From positions 2,542,001 through 2,606,000 of the forward strand of contig NZ_OZ040189.1 of NCBI RefSeq assembly GCF_964048965.1: a stretch of DNA of 64,000 nt, written 5' to 3'. The position numbers were made by a program, and so were the translations under genes. This document shows, piece by piece, positions 43,640-53,186 of the stretch. Below the pieces are notes generated by a model. That model made no database searches. It was not told where the DNA came from and worked only from the letters and a program-made list of their open reading frames with translations. Within the stretch, counting starts at the first letter, position 1; each line of letters begins with the position of its first letter. The DNA comes from Tenacibaculum sp. 190130A14a. Its GTDB lineage: Bacteria > Bacteroidota > Bacteroidia > Flavobacteriales > Flavobacteriaceae.

Positions 43640-44470
43640 TTAATTGGCAAAAAGCCTAAATACAAAAGATGTTGCGCGGTGATAGAGTTTAAACTTTAGA
43701 AACACAATAAAGCCAAGTGAACCCAATTGAATAAGAGGCGCAAAGAACTCACTACCCCAATCAGTACCGAACAGATCATTCCAAAAATTTGTATTGATTT
43801 CGGTATAGAGATTATTGACAAAAACATTCACAAGAAAAAAAGCCGGTACTAGCATATAAACCCCTACGTACAATTTGAAAAAATTATAGGCAAGCGTTCT
43901 AAACTTTTCAAATACAGCTAAACTTATTACCAATGGGAAAAACGCTTGCATAATTCCTAATAAAAAGAATCGCTCAGCCAAGAATAGTGGATAAATAAAT
44001 AAGTCTATCAGCCATAAAAATATTCCAACAATAAATGACAGTATTTTCAATCCATACAATGGTGTTACCAATGCCTCATACAACATTGCCAAAGCCTTTT
44101 TGGCGGCTTCCAAGGCACCCACATCCTGTTCCAAATCTATATCCTGCATCTGCAAAGGAAGGAGTGCCGGAGCCGTATCTCGGTATTGCGTTTCAATGGC
44201 TACCAAAATGTTATCAAAAACGGTCAATACCTGAGTAGAAAAAATAACAACAATCACTATGGCAAAGTTTTTAGCAAGCTCGGTGGGTGTTAATCCCCAA
44301 GTGTGCCCTTCTGTAGAAGCGATTCCTTCATTATATTTTTTTAAAATGTTGATGAGAAAAAAGAGAATAGCCAAAGTCTTCATACCAGCGATAGTATACT
44401 GCGAAAAATCGCTGTTCTTTATCGTCGTAAAAACCGTATCAATATATTCTAACCCAATCCCCAAAAACAT
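43640..44470 (-). CDS. traJ: Conjugative transfer protein TraJ
   Basis: 276 aa polytopic inner-membrane protein with about six hydrophobic segments (about 25-43, 65-85, 130-150, 155-180, 200-225, 245-260). Sequence pattern AERFFLLGIMQAFFPLVISLAVFEKFRTLAYNFFKLYVGVYMLVPAFFL (over ~50 residues) matches TraJ, the VirB6-like channel component. Somewhat shorter than many Bacteroides TraJ (~330). Confidence 0.85.
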   Translation of the reverse strand: MFLGIGLEYIDTVFTTIKNSDFSQYTIAGMKTLAILFFLINILKKYNEGIASTEGHTWGLTPTELAKNFAIVIVVIFSTQVLTVFDNILVAIETQYRDTAPALLPLQMQDIDLEQDVGALEAAKKALAMLYEALVTPLYGLKILSFIVGIFLWLIDLFIYPLFLAERFFLLGIMQAFFPLVISLAVFEKFRTLAYNFFKLYVGVYMLVPAFFLVNVFVNNLYTEINTNFWNDLFGTDWGSEFFAPLIQLGSLGFIVFLKFKLYHRATSFVFRLFAN

Positions 44471-44475
44471 AATTT

Positions 44476-45060
44476 CTAATAGCCAGTTTCTCTGTTGTTA
44501 ATGATATCTTGCATTCTTCTAAAGGAAATGATTTCGCGATAACGTTTCGTCTTCGCTTGAACTTCAGCCACCATTTCCTGCGATTTTAATTCGTGTTCCT
44601 TAAGTACTTCCGCACGTTCCGCGTCACTCATCTTTAGATTACCACTAGATAAAATTTGATTGATATACTGAACCGTAGACATTGAACTTTCAATAATCTG
44701 AGTAAAAGATTCTGTAACACGATTGACTTCTTCAGGTTTGATATAGGGAGAATTTAAAATCTCTTGTAAATCTCCTTGTACCATATTAAAAAGCTGTTGG
44801 TTATTCTGAACAACTTTATGAACAGCATCAAGCTGTTGAATGACATTACTGACTTGCTCAATGCGTTCTTTTTGTTTCTTTAAAAAGTCTACTGTTTTGA
44901 GTAATTGTGTGGTATGTTTACCAGATTCTAACAGTTGTTTTGCTAGACTGACAAAGTTAGTGTTATCATACACTGGCCATCCTTGGCTCGTAGCACGAGC
45001 AGGCAATAAAAGTGTCAAGGCTAGTGCAATTACTAATGTTCTAATTTTGTTTTTACTCAT
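44476..45060 (-). CDS. traI: Conjugative transfer protein TraI (DUF4141)
   Basis: 194 aa from the ATG at 45060-45058 (MSKNKIRTLVIALALTLLLPARATSQ), chosen because it gives a normal signal peptide; an upstream ATG at 45102 adds 14 residues. Mature part is helical, WPVYDNTNFVSLAKQLLESGKHTTQLLKTVDFLKKQKERIEQVSNVI, the DUF4141 pattern of TraI, a periplasmic VirB5-like component. Follows traG. Confidence 0.85.
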   Translation of the reverse strand: MSKNKIRTLVIALALTLLLPARATSQGWPVYDNTNFVSLAKQLLESGKHTTQLLKTVDFLKKQKERIEQVSNVIQQLDAVHKVVQNNQQLFNMVQGDLQEILNSPYIKPEEVNRVTESFTQIIESSMSTVQYINQILSSGNLKMSDAERAEVLKEHELKSQEMVAEVQAKTKRYREIISFRRMQDIINNRETGY

Positions 45061-45113
45061 TGTTAAAAATTTGTTTTGGTATTCGTGAATCTTCGATTTC
45101 ATAATGATTGTTT

Positions 45114-47510
45114 TTAAGAATTGATAAATATGTTGATGGCTCTTTCCATTGAGCCGTGTTCTTCAAATAATGCCATTATTTGCTCACTCTCTTTACCATC
45201 GGTTAAGTAAGCTGCAAAGACTTCTTTCGGAACTTCCAATCGAAAAATGTTGCTCTCCTTTCCAATTTTGATGAACATTTCGGTGTACTTGCGCTCACCA
45301 GTTAGATTGTTTCGGATAGATTTTAATTGGTTTAAATCGTGGCTCGAAAGGTTTAAGCGTTTTTGTAGTTCATCATAACCTTTCTCATTACGTAAGCTGT
45401 AAATGACTTGCGTGTTTTCAAGAATACTCGCCGATGTTGAATTGTTTGGCAATTGATTGATGGATTGCAAAATGATGCCAATTGCACCATTCTGTTTTCT
45501 AATTGCCTGATAGTAGAATTCCACACTTTCTAATACGTTCCCAAACTTCAATTGCTTTGCAAACTCATCAAACAGTATGATACCACGTTCTGAACGATTA
45601 CGCCAAATAGTTCTTTGAATAGCCGACTTGATAAGCTTCAGCATCACCGACAAAATCTCTTTGTTGTCCTTTACTTCATCCAGTTCAAAGACAATCATTC
45701 GCTTGTCTTCAATCTTATAGGTTTGGTCTTCGCTTACATTGAACAAGAAGCTGTATAAACCATCATCAACATATTCCGAAAGGATGTGCAAAAAGTTATA
45801 AACGCTAAAATGCTCTTCTTGAATTTTAAGTTCCTGAATGAGCGTATCTTTTTTATCATCTATAAATTGATACAAGGATGCCAGCGAATAGGTGTCATTA
45901 ACACCATTTTGGTAGTAGTAACGAAGTACTTTTTTGATAGCTACTTCGTGCGCTTTGGTAGCATCCTTTAGTGCCAATAACTCCAACAGGAACACACCCA
46001 AATCTTCTAATCGTTCAGGTGTTAAATCGGCTTCCGAAGCAATATAAAATGGATTGATGCCTAAATTCTTCCCTTGCTCATACCGCAGTATGATATGGTC
46101 ATCTGGATAGAGCTTTGCAAACTTGGAATACGAACCTCCCAAATCTATAATCACCAAGCGAACTTGTTGCTCGAAATATTGGCGAAGTATGTTGTTAGCT
46201 AAAAAGGATTTACCCTCACCAGTCGGTGCGAAAATGGCAAAGTTTCTTGCCTTAATGCGTTTCTTTTTTTCATCCCAGACATCTTTTAAAACTGGAATGT
46301 TGTATTGTCTGTCGTTAAAGATGATACCTGTTTTATCCGACTTATAATTACTATTATTAATGTATAAACACAGTGCATGCTTTAAATCGGTAACGTATAA
46401 ATCCTCATTCGAAAAGTTAGACGAAAAGCAAGCATAAGAGTTTAGAAAAAAGTTTTTTCGCTCTTCTCCTTTTGGATAATACGGGACAATATCCAATTCC
46501 TTAAACTCTGTTTTTATCTTGGATGCAATTCTGCCCAATTCTTCAGCTTCCTTACTCCAAAAGATGACGTTTAAATGTCCTCTGATAATTCGTGAAGCAT
46601 CGTCTTCATTAATTTGATTAACGATGTGCTGAATTTTCTTCAAAACCACTTTATTTTGTGAGCCAAAGTTGGAACTCTTGTTCAACTCTTCAATCTTCTT
46701 ATCGAGTAGTTTTCGCCATTTATGCTTGTCATCCAAATAGATGATTTGATTGACGATATGATTTTCATTGAGGTTTAATCCCAATCCGTCGATAAAACCT
46801 TGATGAAACACAAAATCATCTGAAGTAAACTTGTCATTGGTTTTACTACTTTGTACTACTTCACCAAAACAGAGTTCACTATTTACTGCCAACACATCAA
46901 AATTGTAATCGCCTATTTCAATGTGTTTCTTCTTTAGCTGTACATCGGTATCAAATCCTTCATTGAAACCATTGAAATAGCTGTTGGTGTATTCCAAGAT
47001 TTCTTCTTGGTTCATTGGTTTCATCAATACCTTTCGGCTATTATTGATAAAAGATACTGCATCATTCACCGAAGCAATGAACTCGGTAATGTTATGGTCC
47101 ATTTTTTTATGGATGCCTTTTTCAACTTTCCGAAAAGGGTTGACAAACTTCGCATTATTCAATGCCTTGTTAAATGGCATTATAAAGAACAAATAGCTTT
47201 GGTGTTTTAAGTAATCCCTTCCCTTAAAATAGTTATAAGTGGCCCGTTCCAAAAAGGAATTGTTGGGTAATTCGTTAGCATCATAATGTGCCTTCTGATA
47301 CACATCTTGTTTATGGATTACTGTACTTGTTGGCAAGGATTTAAAAGCCTGAAACCATGCTCCGTGTATGTCTTCAAAATCTTTTTCAGACAAGGAGTAG
47401 ATTTCAGGCAGATCCCCCTTAAAACATAATACCACATTACCATTATTGGCAAACACCAAATGATTCTGAATATCTAATATAGGATGGTATGCAGATAGAT
47501 TAATCTTCAT
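45114..47510 (-). CDS. traG: Conjugative transfer ATPase TraG (VirB4-like)
   Basis: 798 aa. N-terminal TraG domain (DIQNHLVFANNGNVVLCFKGDLPEIYSLS), C-terminal P-loop ATPase with Walker A PTGEGKSFLA (about residue 430-440), Walker B RGIILFDEFAKQL and the motif GAIGIILQSINQLPNN. VirB4-family ATPase that powers pilus assembly. Overlaps traF by 11 bases. Confidence 0.95.
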   Translation of the reverse strand: MKINLSAYHPILDIQNHLVFANNGNVVLCFKGDLPEIYSLSEKDFEDIHGAWFQAFKSLPTSTVIHKQDVYQKAHYDANELPNNSFLERATYNYFKGRDYLKHQSYLFFIMPFNKALNNAKFVNPFRKVEKGIHKKMDHNITEFIASVNDAVSFINNSRKVLMKPMNQEEILEYTNSYFNGFNEGFDTDVQLKKKHIEIGDYNFDVLAVNSELCFGEVVQSSKTNDKFTSDDFVFHQGFIDGLGLNLNENHIVNQIIYLDDKHKWRKLLDKKIEELNKSSNFGSQNKVVLKKIQHIVNQINEDDASRIIRGHLNVIFWSKEAEELGRIASKIKTEFKELDIVPYYPKGEERKNFFLNSYACFSSNFSNEDLYVTDLKHALCLYINNSNYKSDKTGIIFNDRQYNIPVLKDVWDEKKKRIKARNFAIFAPTGEGKSFLANNILRQYFEQQVRLVIIDLGGSYSKFAKLYPDDHIILRYEQGKNLGINPFYIASEADLTPERLEDLGVFLLELLALKDATKAHEVAIKKVLRYYYQNGVNDTYSLASLYQFIDDKKDTLIQELKIQEEHFSVYNFLHILSEYVDDGLYSFLFNVSEDQTYKIEDKRMIVFELDEVKDNKEILSVMLKLIKSAIQRTIWRNRSERGIILFDEFAKQLKFGNVLESVEFYYQAIRKQNGAIGIILQSINQLPNNSTSASILENTQVIYSLRNEKGYDELQKRLNLSSHDLNQLKSIRNNLTGERKYTEMFIKIGKESNIFRLEVPKEVFAAYLTDGKESEQIMALFEEHGSMERAINIFINS

Positions 47511-47781
47511 AATACAGGCGGTTAATTCTTTTATTACTTATGGCTAATGGAAATACCTTTTTGAAGTGTAGCAATGCAGGGTGCTTGGTAAGATGTGTCA
47601 GTACTATATAAAGCGTTGCATTTAACACGAACACCGAAATGATCACTGCAAAACTGAACGAAAAGATGATGAACAATAATGACCCTATTACAGAGATCAT
47701 CATGATGGCGAACAATGAAATGGGTAATCCCATTATCATTGCACGCTTTCGTATGTTTTTATAGACTTCGTAACGTTTCAT
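47500..47781 (-). CDS. traF: Conjugative transfer protein TraF (DUF4133)
   Basis: 93 aa inner-membrane protein, two hydrophobic segments (about 16-35 and 38-60), VirB3-like. YEVYKNIRKRAMIMGLPISLFAIMM is the usual TraF start. Overlaps traG by 11 bases and follows traE after 2 bases. Confidence 0.88.
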   Translation of the reverse strand: MKRYEVYKNIRKRAMIMGLPISLFAIMMISVIGSLLFIIFSFSFAVIISVFVLNATLYIVLTHLTKHPALLHFKKVFPLAISNKRINRLYYED

Positions 47782-47783
47782 AC

Positions 47784-48071
47784 TTACACTACGATTCCTA
47801 TTAAATATGTAAAAATACCTACCACTGCTCCAGCTATAAGTACAAAAACCAATACACGCGTAATCCCTTTTTTAAGGTCAGCATTTTCTCCAAAGAAATG
47901 CCCTGCATTAAACAGGAAACCAACTAAAAAGATAACACCCAATAGAATTGGAAATATGGAACGAATGGTGTCCGAAATATCGTCTACCGAATCTTCAATA
48001 CCACCAATTTGTGCAAAAATGGTGTTTGAAATTAGAAGCAAAAGTGTCGTGAGATACAGTGATTTTTTCAT
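47784..48071 (-). CDS. traE: Conjugative transfer protein TraE (DUF4134)
   Basis: 95 aa with signal peptide (1-20) and two hydrophobic segments (about 38-55, 68-92), the VirB2-like pilin layout. First gene of the transfer run and divergent from the amidase gene, so the 165-base gap holds back-to-back promoters. Confidence 0.88.
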   Translation of the reverse strand: MKKSLYLTTLLLLISNTIFAQIGGIEDSVDDISDTIRSIFPILLGVIFLVGFLFNAGHFFGENADLKKGITRVLVFVLIAGAVVGIFTYLIGIVV

Positions 48072-48236
48072 AATGAAATAGATTTAAAATTTACTTGATT
48101 TTACTTTTGGAAAATTACTGTATATTGTACTTCAAATTATTAATAATCAGATATTTGTGAATAAAATAAATATTGATTTTGATTGTGTTTTTTTGATGTG
48201 AATTGGCATCAAATTGTATGAGAAATTGAAGCGACT

Positions 48237-48893
48237 ATGTTGATAACTGAAAAACTTTTAAGACGTCGAAAACTGAAAAACGTCGTTTTTGTGATTCTAC
48301 TACTAAAAATGTGTTTGTTTTTTGGTCAGAAAAAAGTGGTTGTGATTGATGTTGGACATGGTGGAAATGACACTGGTGCCATTGGTATAAACGATATAAA
48401 AGAAAAGGATGTGGTTTTAGAAATTGCCAAGCAAATTATTCAGCTTAACAAAACTGTTTTACGCAATGAGCTCGATATCTATTTAACCAGATATACTGAC
48501 ACCTTAATTTCTTTGGGTGATAGAACCCATTTGGCTAAAGCTTTAGATGCTGATGTGTTCGTATCATTACACTGCAATGCTTCGCCAGTTGTATCAAAAG
48601 GTATTGAAGTTTATGTACACCGTTCAGATAGAGAACATACCAAAGCCTCAATTGGTTTAGGATTGTCAATTTTAAATGAAACCACAGAAAAGTTGGGTTT
48701 TAAGAAGAGAGGCGTCAAGTTTGCCAATTTTCAGGTATTGCGTGAAGCCGAAAATCATCCTGCTGTTCTTATAGAAATGGGATTTATGACAAATGCTGAT
48801 GAAGCCGACTACCTTAATAAACCAAAAAACATAAGAGCGATGGCGCTCTCCGTACTAATGGGAATTATAAATTATTTAAAACTGGAACTATGA
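48237..48893 (+). CDS. N-acetylmuramoyl-L-alanine amidase (Amidase_3)
   Basis: 218 aa. After a hydrophobic N-terminus (about 16-30) comes the zinc amidase fold: His41 in VIDVGHGGNDTGAIG, Glu62 in DVVLEIA, His112 in SLHCNAS and the catalytic Glu180 in LIEMGFMTN. Cleaves peptidoglycan between MurNAc and L-Ala. Bacteroidota ICEs often carry such an amidase, probably to open the cell wall for the transfer channel; it is divergent from the tra run. Confidence 0.92.
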   Translation: MLITEKLLRRRKLKNVVFVILLLKMCLFFGQKKVVVIDVGHGGNDTGAIGINDIKEKDVVLEIAKQIIQLNKTVLRNELDIYLTRYTDTLISLGDRTHLAKALDADVFVSLHCNASPVVSKGIEVYVHRSDREHTKASIGLGLSILNETTEKLGFKKRGVKFANFQVLREAENHPAVLIEMGFMTNADEADYLNKPKNIRAMALSVLMGIINYLKLEL

Positions 48894-48970
48894 AGGATTT
48901 TTTTGTTCAAATAGTCAAAATTTTAAAGAAAGTACTTTACAAAATATTCATGGGACTTTTTAAAATATAA
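48890..48970 (+). CDS. 26-aa amphipathic peptide overlapping the amidase stop
   Basis: MKDFFVQIVKILKKVLYKIFMGLFKI: starts on the ATGA that overlaps the amidase stop (48890-48893). Strongly amphipathic (Lys at i, i+3/4; Phe/Ile/Leu on the other face), no lipobox. Translational coupling is likely by the overlap. Could be a membrane-active peptide, or just a chance frame in AT-rich DNA. Confidence 0.4.
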   Translation: MKDFFVQIVKILKKVLYKIFMGLFKI

Positions 48971-48981
48971 GAACACATTCG

Positions 48982-50211
48982 CTAAAGAAGTGGATTACTC
49001 CCCAATATTTCATTCGTTCTTTTCATATCAACAAAAACACTATTACCATGAAGTATATATTTATCTAATAAATCTTTACTAACCTTTATTTGAGATAATA
49101 AAAGGTAAACGATAACGAAATCAAAAAGAAAACTTATATACAACAAATCAAACTCTGAAAAAACATCTCTATTTCCTGTGTTACTATGAATATGAAAATC
49201 TCGTGAACGTACTACTTTACTTGGAAACTTTTCCCATTCTTCATCACAAATCTTGCCTATCTTCTTGAATATATCTTCATGTCCTAGAATTTGTTTTTTT
49301 AAATTGGTCTTCAAGTCATCTGTAAAAAGTTTACAATAAGCCTCAAATGTTGCTATACTATTTGTGAATCTTTTGTTATGACTAGGTTGATTGCCAATGA
49401 AATTTTCCATGAGTTTATCTAGGCAAAACTGAAAGTCCTTATTTGAATATGTAGCATTCAGTATTTTAGATAATTGAGTTTTTACTTTTTCATAATCTGT
49501 GTGCACAAATGTTGTAGTAGATTTGGATAATTTTTTATCGTTATAGTATAGTTGCTTCCAATACCCACACCCCATACACTTAAAACTAAACTTGCTAAAC
49601 TTAGATGATTGTCCAAAAACTAATTGAAGTACTTTTTGAAATTGGTCATACAACTCTATTGCTGATAAAACGGTCACTGCCTCTTCTAATTCAAATTTTA
49701 TTGAACCTTGATTAGATATATTGAGCTCAGTTCTTTTTACCGTATGATATTTCAAATAATGCGCAATTTTAATCTGAAGATTTTCATTTGTGATAGTATA
49801 GGAATCGTTAAATTCTTTCTTAATTAACTTCTCATCTATAGTGTCATACCAAGGTGAAAAATTCACCCATTTGACAATCGCTTCATTCACCACAAAAAAT
49901 TCTTTGAATTTAAGATTTATTGCATCCACTATATGTGAATCACTTACAAATGAATACTTGGGTCTGTATATTCTAGTTTGAGTAATCCCAGATGAAGAAT
50001 ATTTTATTCTACAGTCTATAAATGTTAAGTGCCCTAAACCCGTAAAAGCTCCAAGAATTTGAGATTCTTTGTAAGCTTTCTTTGGTGTATGTAAATTAGT
50101 TTCTAAAACAAGATCATCATCTATAAAAGACATAACACAGAACTGCTTATGTTGTTCTTGATTTACGAACCAAACTTCACCATAGTATTTTTTATCTTTT
50201 TTTAAATCCAC
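48982..50211 (-). CDS. ApeA-like HEPN-domain defence protein
   Basis: 409 aa, soluble. N-terminal ~180 residues are strand-rich with an ApeA_NTD-like pattern (GEVWFVNQEQHKQFCVMSF, GAFTGLGHLTFIDCRI). Near residues 210-220 a CMGCGYWK motif may bind metal. The C-terminal ~190 residues look like a HEPN domain: FTDDLKTNLKKQ, then RSRDFHIHSNTGN (R-x4-H type ribonuclease motif, about 335-345) and a hydrophobic helix ISFLFDFVIVYLLLSQI. ApeA proteins give abortive-infection protection against phages through HEPN RNase activity; assignment is by pattern, moderate. Confidence 0.65.
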   Translation of the reverse strand: MDLKKDKKYYGEVWFVNQEQHKQFCVMSFIDDDLVLETNLHTPKKAYKESQILGAFTGLGHLTFIDCRIKYSSSGITQTRIYRPKYSFVSDSHIVDAINLKFKEFFVVNEAIVKWVNFSPWYDTIDEKLIKKEFNDSYTITNENLQIKIAHYLKYHTVKRTELNISNQGSIKFELEEAVTVLSAIELYDQFQKVLQLVFGQSSKFSKFSFKCMGCGYWKQLYYNDKKLSKSTTTFVHTDYEKVKTQLSKILNATYSNKDFQFCLDKLMENFIGNQPSHNKRFTNSIATFEAYCKLFTDDLKTNLKKQILGHEDIFKKIGKICDEEWEKFPSKVVRSRDFHIHSNTGNRDVFSEFDLLYISFLFDFVIVYLLLSQIKVSKDLLDKYILHGNSVFVDMKRTNEILGSNPLL

Positions 50212-50320
50212 ATAAAATCTGTTTATAATTATTATGATTTAATAAATATCGTTTTTTAGCAATGTGTCAATAAAAAAGTTAATGAATTGTCATCAGCCTA
50301 GAAACTCCAATATAAAGTGA

Positions 50321-51031
50321 TTAAGCAATCCTCATATAAGCATCTGGCATATAATTGTATATATATACTCTATCAAAATTAGATTCAAGCTTATCAAAAT
50401 CTGAATGCTCAAAATCATGTGTTGACGCTTTTGTGCCAAAATCTGAAACTAAAAGCAACCAATTTTCATCATATTCTTCAGGGTACTTCTTAATATTCTT
50501 TTCTTTTTTTGATATAATAGTTTGTAACCATTCAATATTAACCCTCTCTACTAAATATGCTCCAAAATGTTGCCAATTTTCAAATTTTCTAGTATTTGAA
50601 ATAGAAAAACTATCAATTAAGTTTGAAACTTTAGAATCTAAAAATTTTGATGAAATATCAAACTCAAAATTCTTATTATTTAAATAAATTGTTTCTACCA
50701 ACTTAAAAACTTCTATAGAGTATTCCATTTCAGCTTTTAGTCCCGACTTAAGTTTTATATTATTAAAGGTCATTAATACATACAACTCATCATCATATTT
50801 TTCCCTAAACAATTTTAGAGCATTATTGATAATTTTTTCTCTATAAGATTCTAATTGTTTTAGTTTAGGGTTTATTAACCTAGTGTGTTCTAAAGATACT
50901 TTAAGACCATCAATATCCAATATAAAATCAGGTGTTTCAAAGTCTATTATATTCGATACTCGTAACTTTAATTCAGAATTAGAAATAAATTTTATTAATT
51001 GATGTCTTTCAATTTCTTTCTTTTTATCCAA
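50321..51031 (-). CDS. Putative PD-(D/E)XK-like protein, partner of the GHKL fusion
   Basis: 236 aa, soluble, no family recognised with confidence. The N-terminal part has a strand pair DFETPDFILDIDGLKVSLEHTR (over residues 30-51): Asp35 and Glu48 in the spacing of a PD-(D/E)XK active site, with His-Thr in place of x-Lys, as in some atypical nucleases. The rest is helix-rich with LLLVSDFGT near 195 and a C-terminal RVYIYNYMPDAYMRI strand. It begins 10 bases after the stop of the GHKL-nuclease gene and is very likely co-expressed with it. Confidence 0.5.
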   Translation of the reverse strand: MDKKKEIERHQLIKFISNSELKLRVSNIIDFETPDFILDIDGLKVSLEHTRLINPKLKQLESYREKIINNALKLFREKYDDELYVLMTFNNIKLKSGLKAEMEYSIEVFKLVETIYLNNKNFEFDISSKFLDSKVSNLIDSFSISNTRKFENWQHFGAYLVERVNIEWLQTIISKKEKNIKKYPEEYDENWLLLVSDFGTKASTHDFEHSDFDKLESNFDRVYIYNYMPDAYMRIA

Positions 51032-51041
51032 TCCTTAATTT

Positions 51042-53072
51042 TTAATTAATTATGCTTTCCGTTAGGTTAGAAGATAGCTTCTTATCAAAATTTACCCCTT
51101 TGAGTTTTAACTCTTCTATTACAGAGTCTTTAAACTCTAGCTTATCTACCAAGTTCCTGTGTCTATGATTGTATTGCCTGAACAAATCGTCCCAAGTCAT
51201 TGCATAAATTTCGTAGTTGTTAATTGATTGAACCAGAAAACGCTTTCCTTTGTTTTTTTGATTTTCATACAATCCTTTGATAAAACCATCAACCTGTTTG
51301 CCTACTAGAATAAATTTCCAATGTCTTAACTGGCTATTAAATTGAGTTTCATTCACAATAAAGTTAAGATAATCTTCTATTTGTCGATATTGCTCTTTAC
51401 CAATTGTAACTGAAGGCCTTTTTAATTCAATAATTATATTCTCTTCAATTATATCATCATTAGAGTTAGGGTCTGGAATACTTGATTTACGACATATAAA
51501 AATATCCGGTCTTCTTAACTTTTCTTTACGATTTAATTCACTAATCTTTGGTTGCTTGTTATTGTTAATCTCAAGGAACTGCAAATAATTATTGAGAACA
51601 GTTTCAAAATTCACATCTGCCGATACCAAGTGATACTTTTCTCCAAATAACCAATAATTGTTTTCAATAACTTTTTGAATATGATTAATTTCATCAGTGA
51701 ATTTTTCCAAATCAAACACTAGAACTTTTAAGGTTTCAACGGCTATATGTCTATTTTCAAGAAGCTTAACCAAACTCATTATATGAGTGAACTTTGTTCT
51801 ATTTAGAGTTTCAGCGAGTTCAGTTCTTTCATCATCAGTGAGATTAACAATACCATCGATTATTGTCAATATTTTATCCCGCTCTTCTGAATCAAGAAGT
51901 AAATTCAAGAAACCAACTAATGTTCGGCTTTGAGTTTTATTCAGCTTGTGAAAAATCTTTGGTTCAGCACAATAAAGCTCTTTAACGACATTTTCTAAAT
52001 CATTCTTACGCAATTGCTCATAACTCGTATTTTTAAATGAAGGAAAAACATTATCGTTTCTATATTTAATTATTAAATCTTCAGCTTTATTTTCCTTTAT
52101 ATATTCTTTCTCTTTTTGAGAAATAAATTCTTTTAAGTGAGAAACAAGAAGCTTAAATGTACTATCAAGTTGATTTTTATCAAAAGAAGGAGAATCATTC
52201 TTTGTGGGTAAAAAGTCATTAAAATAAGCTGACTCTACATAAACAGAATGATGAAAATCTATCGCTCCGTTATTAAAAGAGGTGTGAACCCGATGCTTTT
52301 CTATTTTATCACTATTTAGAAAATAATTAAAGTACTTGTCTCCAATTTTTTTACTCCAACGGACATAAGAAACTTTAAATTTATCATCAATAATCGTTGC
52401 TTCAAAATTTTGAGAATCAGCAATGATTCTATTATAATCAATTCTATTTCCGTTAACTATAATTTTGTAATCTCGTTCTTTATTAAGATGCAAAAACCAA
52501 CCAAACTCACTTGCTAAAAAATCAAAAAACGCCTCATTTTCTAATTGATCTCCATATAGATCAAAAAACGTATCAAATGTAACGACTGTACCTGTGTCCT
52601 TTTTAACAACCTTCTTTTCTTGGGTTATACCATAATTCTGACTGTCCTCCTTACTAATGACTATACCGTATTGAAAATTTTTACCTTCCTTTTCAAATAC
52701 AGTATCCCATTTGGCTTCATTCGCAAAAGTTGTAAATGAATATCTACCTTTTCCTTTTTTACCTTTAATAAATCCAGTCTTAGAAAAAGTAAACATCTTT
52801 TGAGAATCTTGAAATTTTCCAAACGTATTTTCTAATTCGGATAAATCAATACCTGTTCCATTATCAGAAATTGATAAGCTATTGAGATAGCCTATTTCAT
52901 TAGAATCGTAATCTATTTTTATTGTAGTAGCTCGGGCGTCAAAACCGTTCCACACATATTCAGCAATGGCTTTATATCCACTCGGTAAGCCACTCTGTTC
53001 GATGCTTTTTGATGTTATTTTAGAGGTAAACTTTTTCATGAAATGTAAAGGTAATAAAATGATCTTGTTCAT
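51042..53072 (-). CDS. GHKL ATPase fused to PD-(D/E)XK nuclease domain
   Basis: 676 aa from the first Met; Met12 (ATG at 53039, MKKFTSKIT) is an equally good start. N-terminal GHKL ATPase: Glu38-x3-Asn42 (AEYVWNGFDA), DNGTGID (70-76), and GKKGKGRYSF (104-113), as in Hsp90/MutL/MORC ATPases. The middle (about 200-470) is helical. The C-terminal ~150 residues have a nuclease core, PDIF (Asp about 521) and IIIELKRP (Glu-x-Lys about 547-549), 26 residues apart, followed by QYRQIEDYL. The combination of a MORC-like ATPase with a nuclease suggests an ATP-gated DNA-cleaving defence enzyme. ICE cargo. Confidence 0.75.
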   Translation of the reverse strand: MNKIILLPLHFMKKFTSKITSKSIEQSGLPSGYKAIAEYVWNGFDARATTIKIDYDSNEIGYLNSLSISDNGTGIDLSELENTFGKFQDSQKMFTFSKTGFIKGKKGKGRYSFTTFANEAKWDTVFEKEGKNFQYGIVISKEDSQNYGITQEKKVVKKDTGTVVTFDTFFDLYGDQLENEAFFDFLASEFGWFLHLNKERDYKIIVNGNRIDYNRIIADSQNFEATIIDDKFKVSYVRWSKKIGDKYFNYFLNSDKIEKHRVHTSFNNGAIDFHHSVYVESAYFNDFLPTKNDSPSFDKNQLDSTFKLLVSHLKEFISQKEKEYIKENKAEDLIIKYRNDNVFPSFKNTSYEQLRKNDLENVVKELYCAEPKIFHKLNKTQSRTLVGFLNLLLDSEERDKILTIIDGIVNLTDDERTELAETLNRTKFTHIMSLVKLLENRHIAVETLKVLVFDLEKFTDEINHIQKVIENNYWLFGEKYHLVSADVNFETVLNNYLQFLEINNNKQPKISELNRKEKLRRPDIFICRKSSIPDPNSNDDIIEENIIIELKRPSVTIGKEQYRQIEDYLNFIVNETQFNSQLRHWKFILVGKQVDGFIKGLYENQKNKGKRFLVQSINNYEIYAMTWDDLFRQYNHRHRNLVDKLEFKDSVIEELKLKGVNFDKKLSSNLTESIIN

Positions 53073-53186
53073 TTAAATTTTATTATCCTTTATCCATAGC
53101 CCTTTTTCCAATAATAGAAATGCCTTGTTTTATTAGGATTGTAAAACTATAGATATACTATAATAAGTTTGTTTCTACTAACTGAA

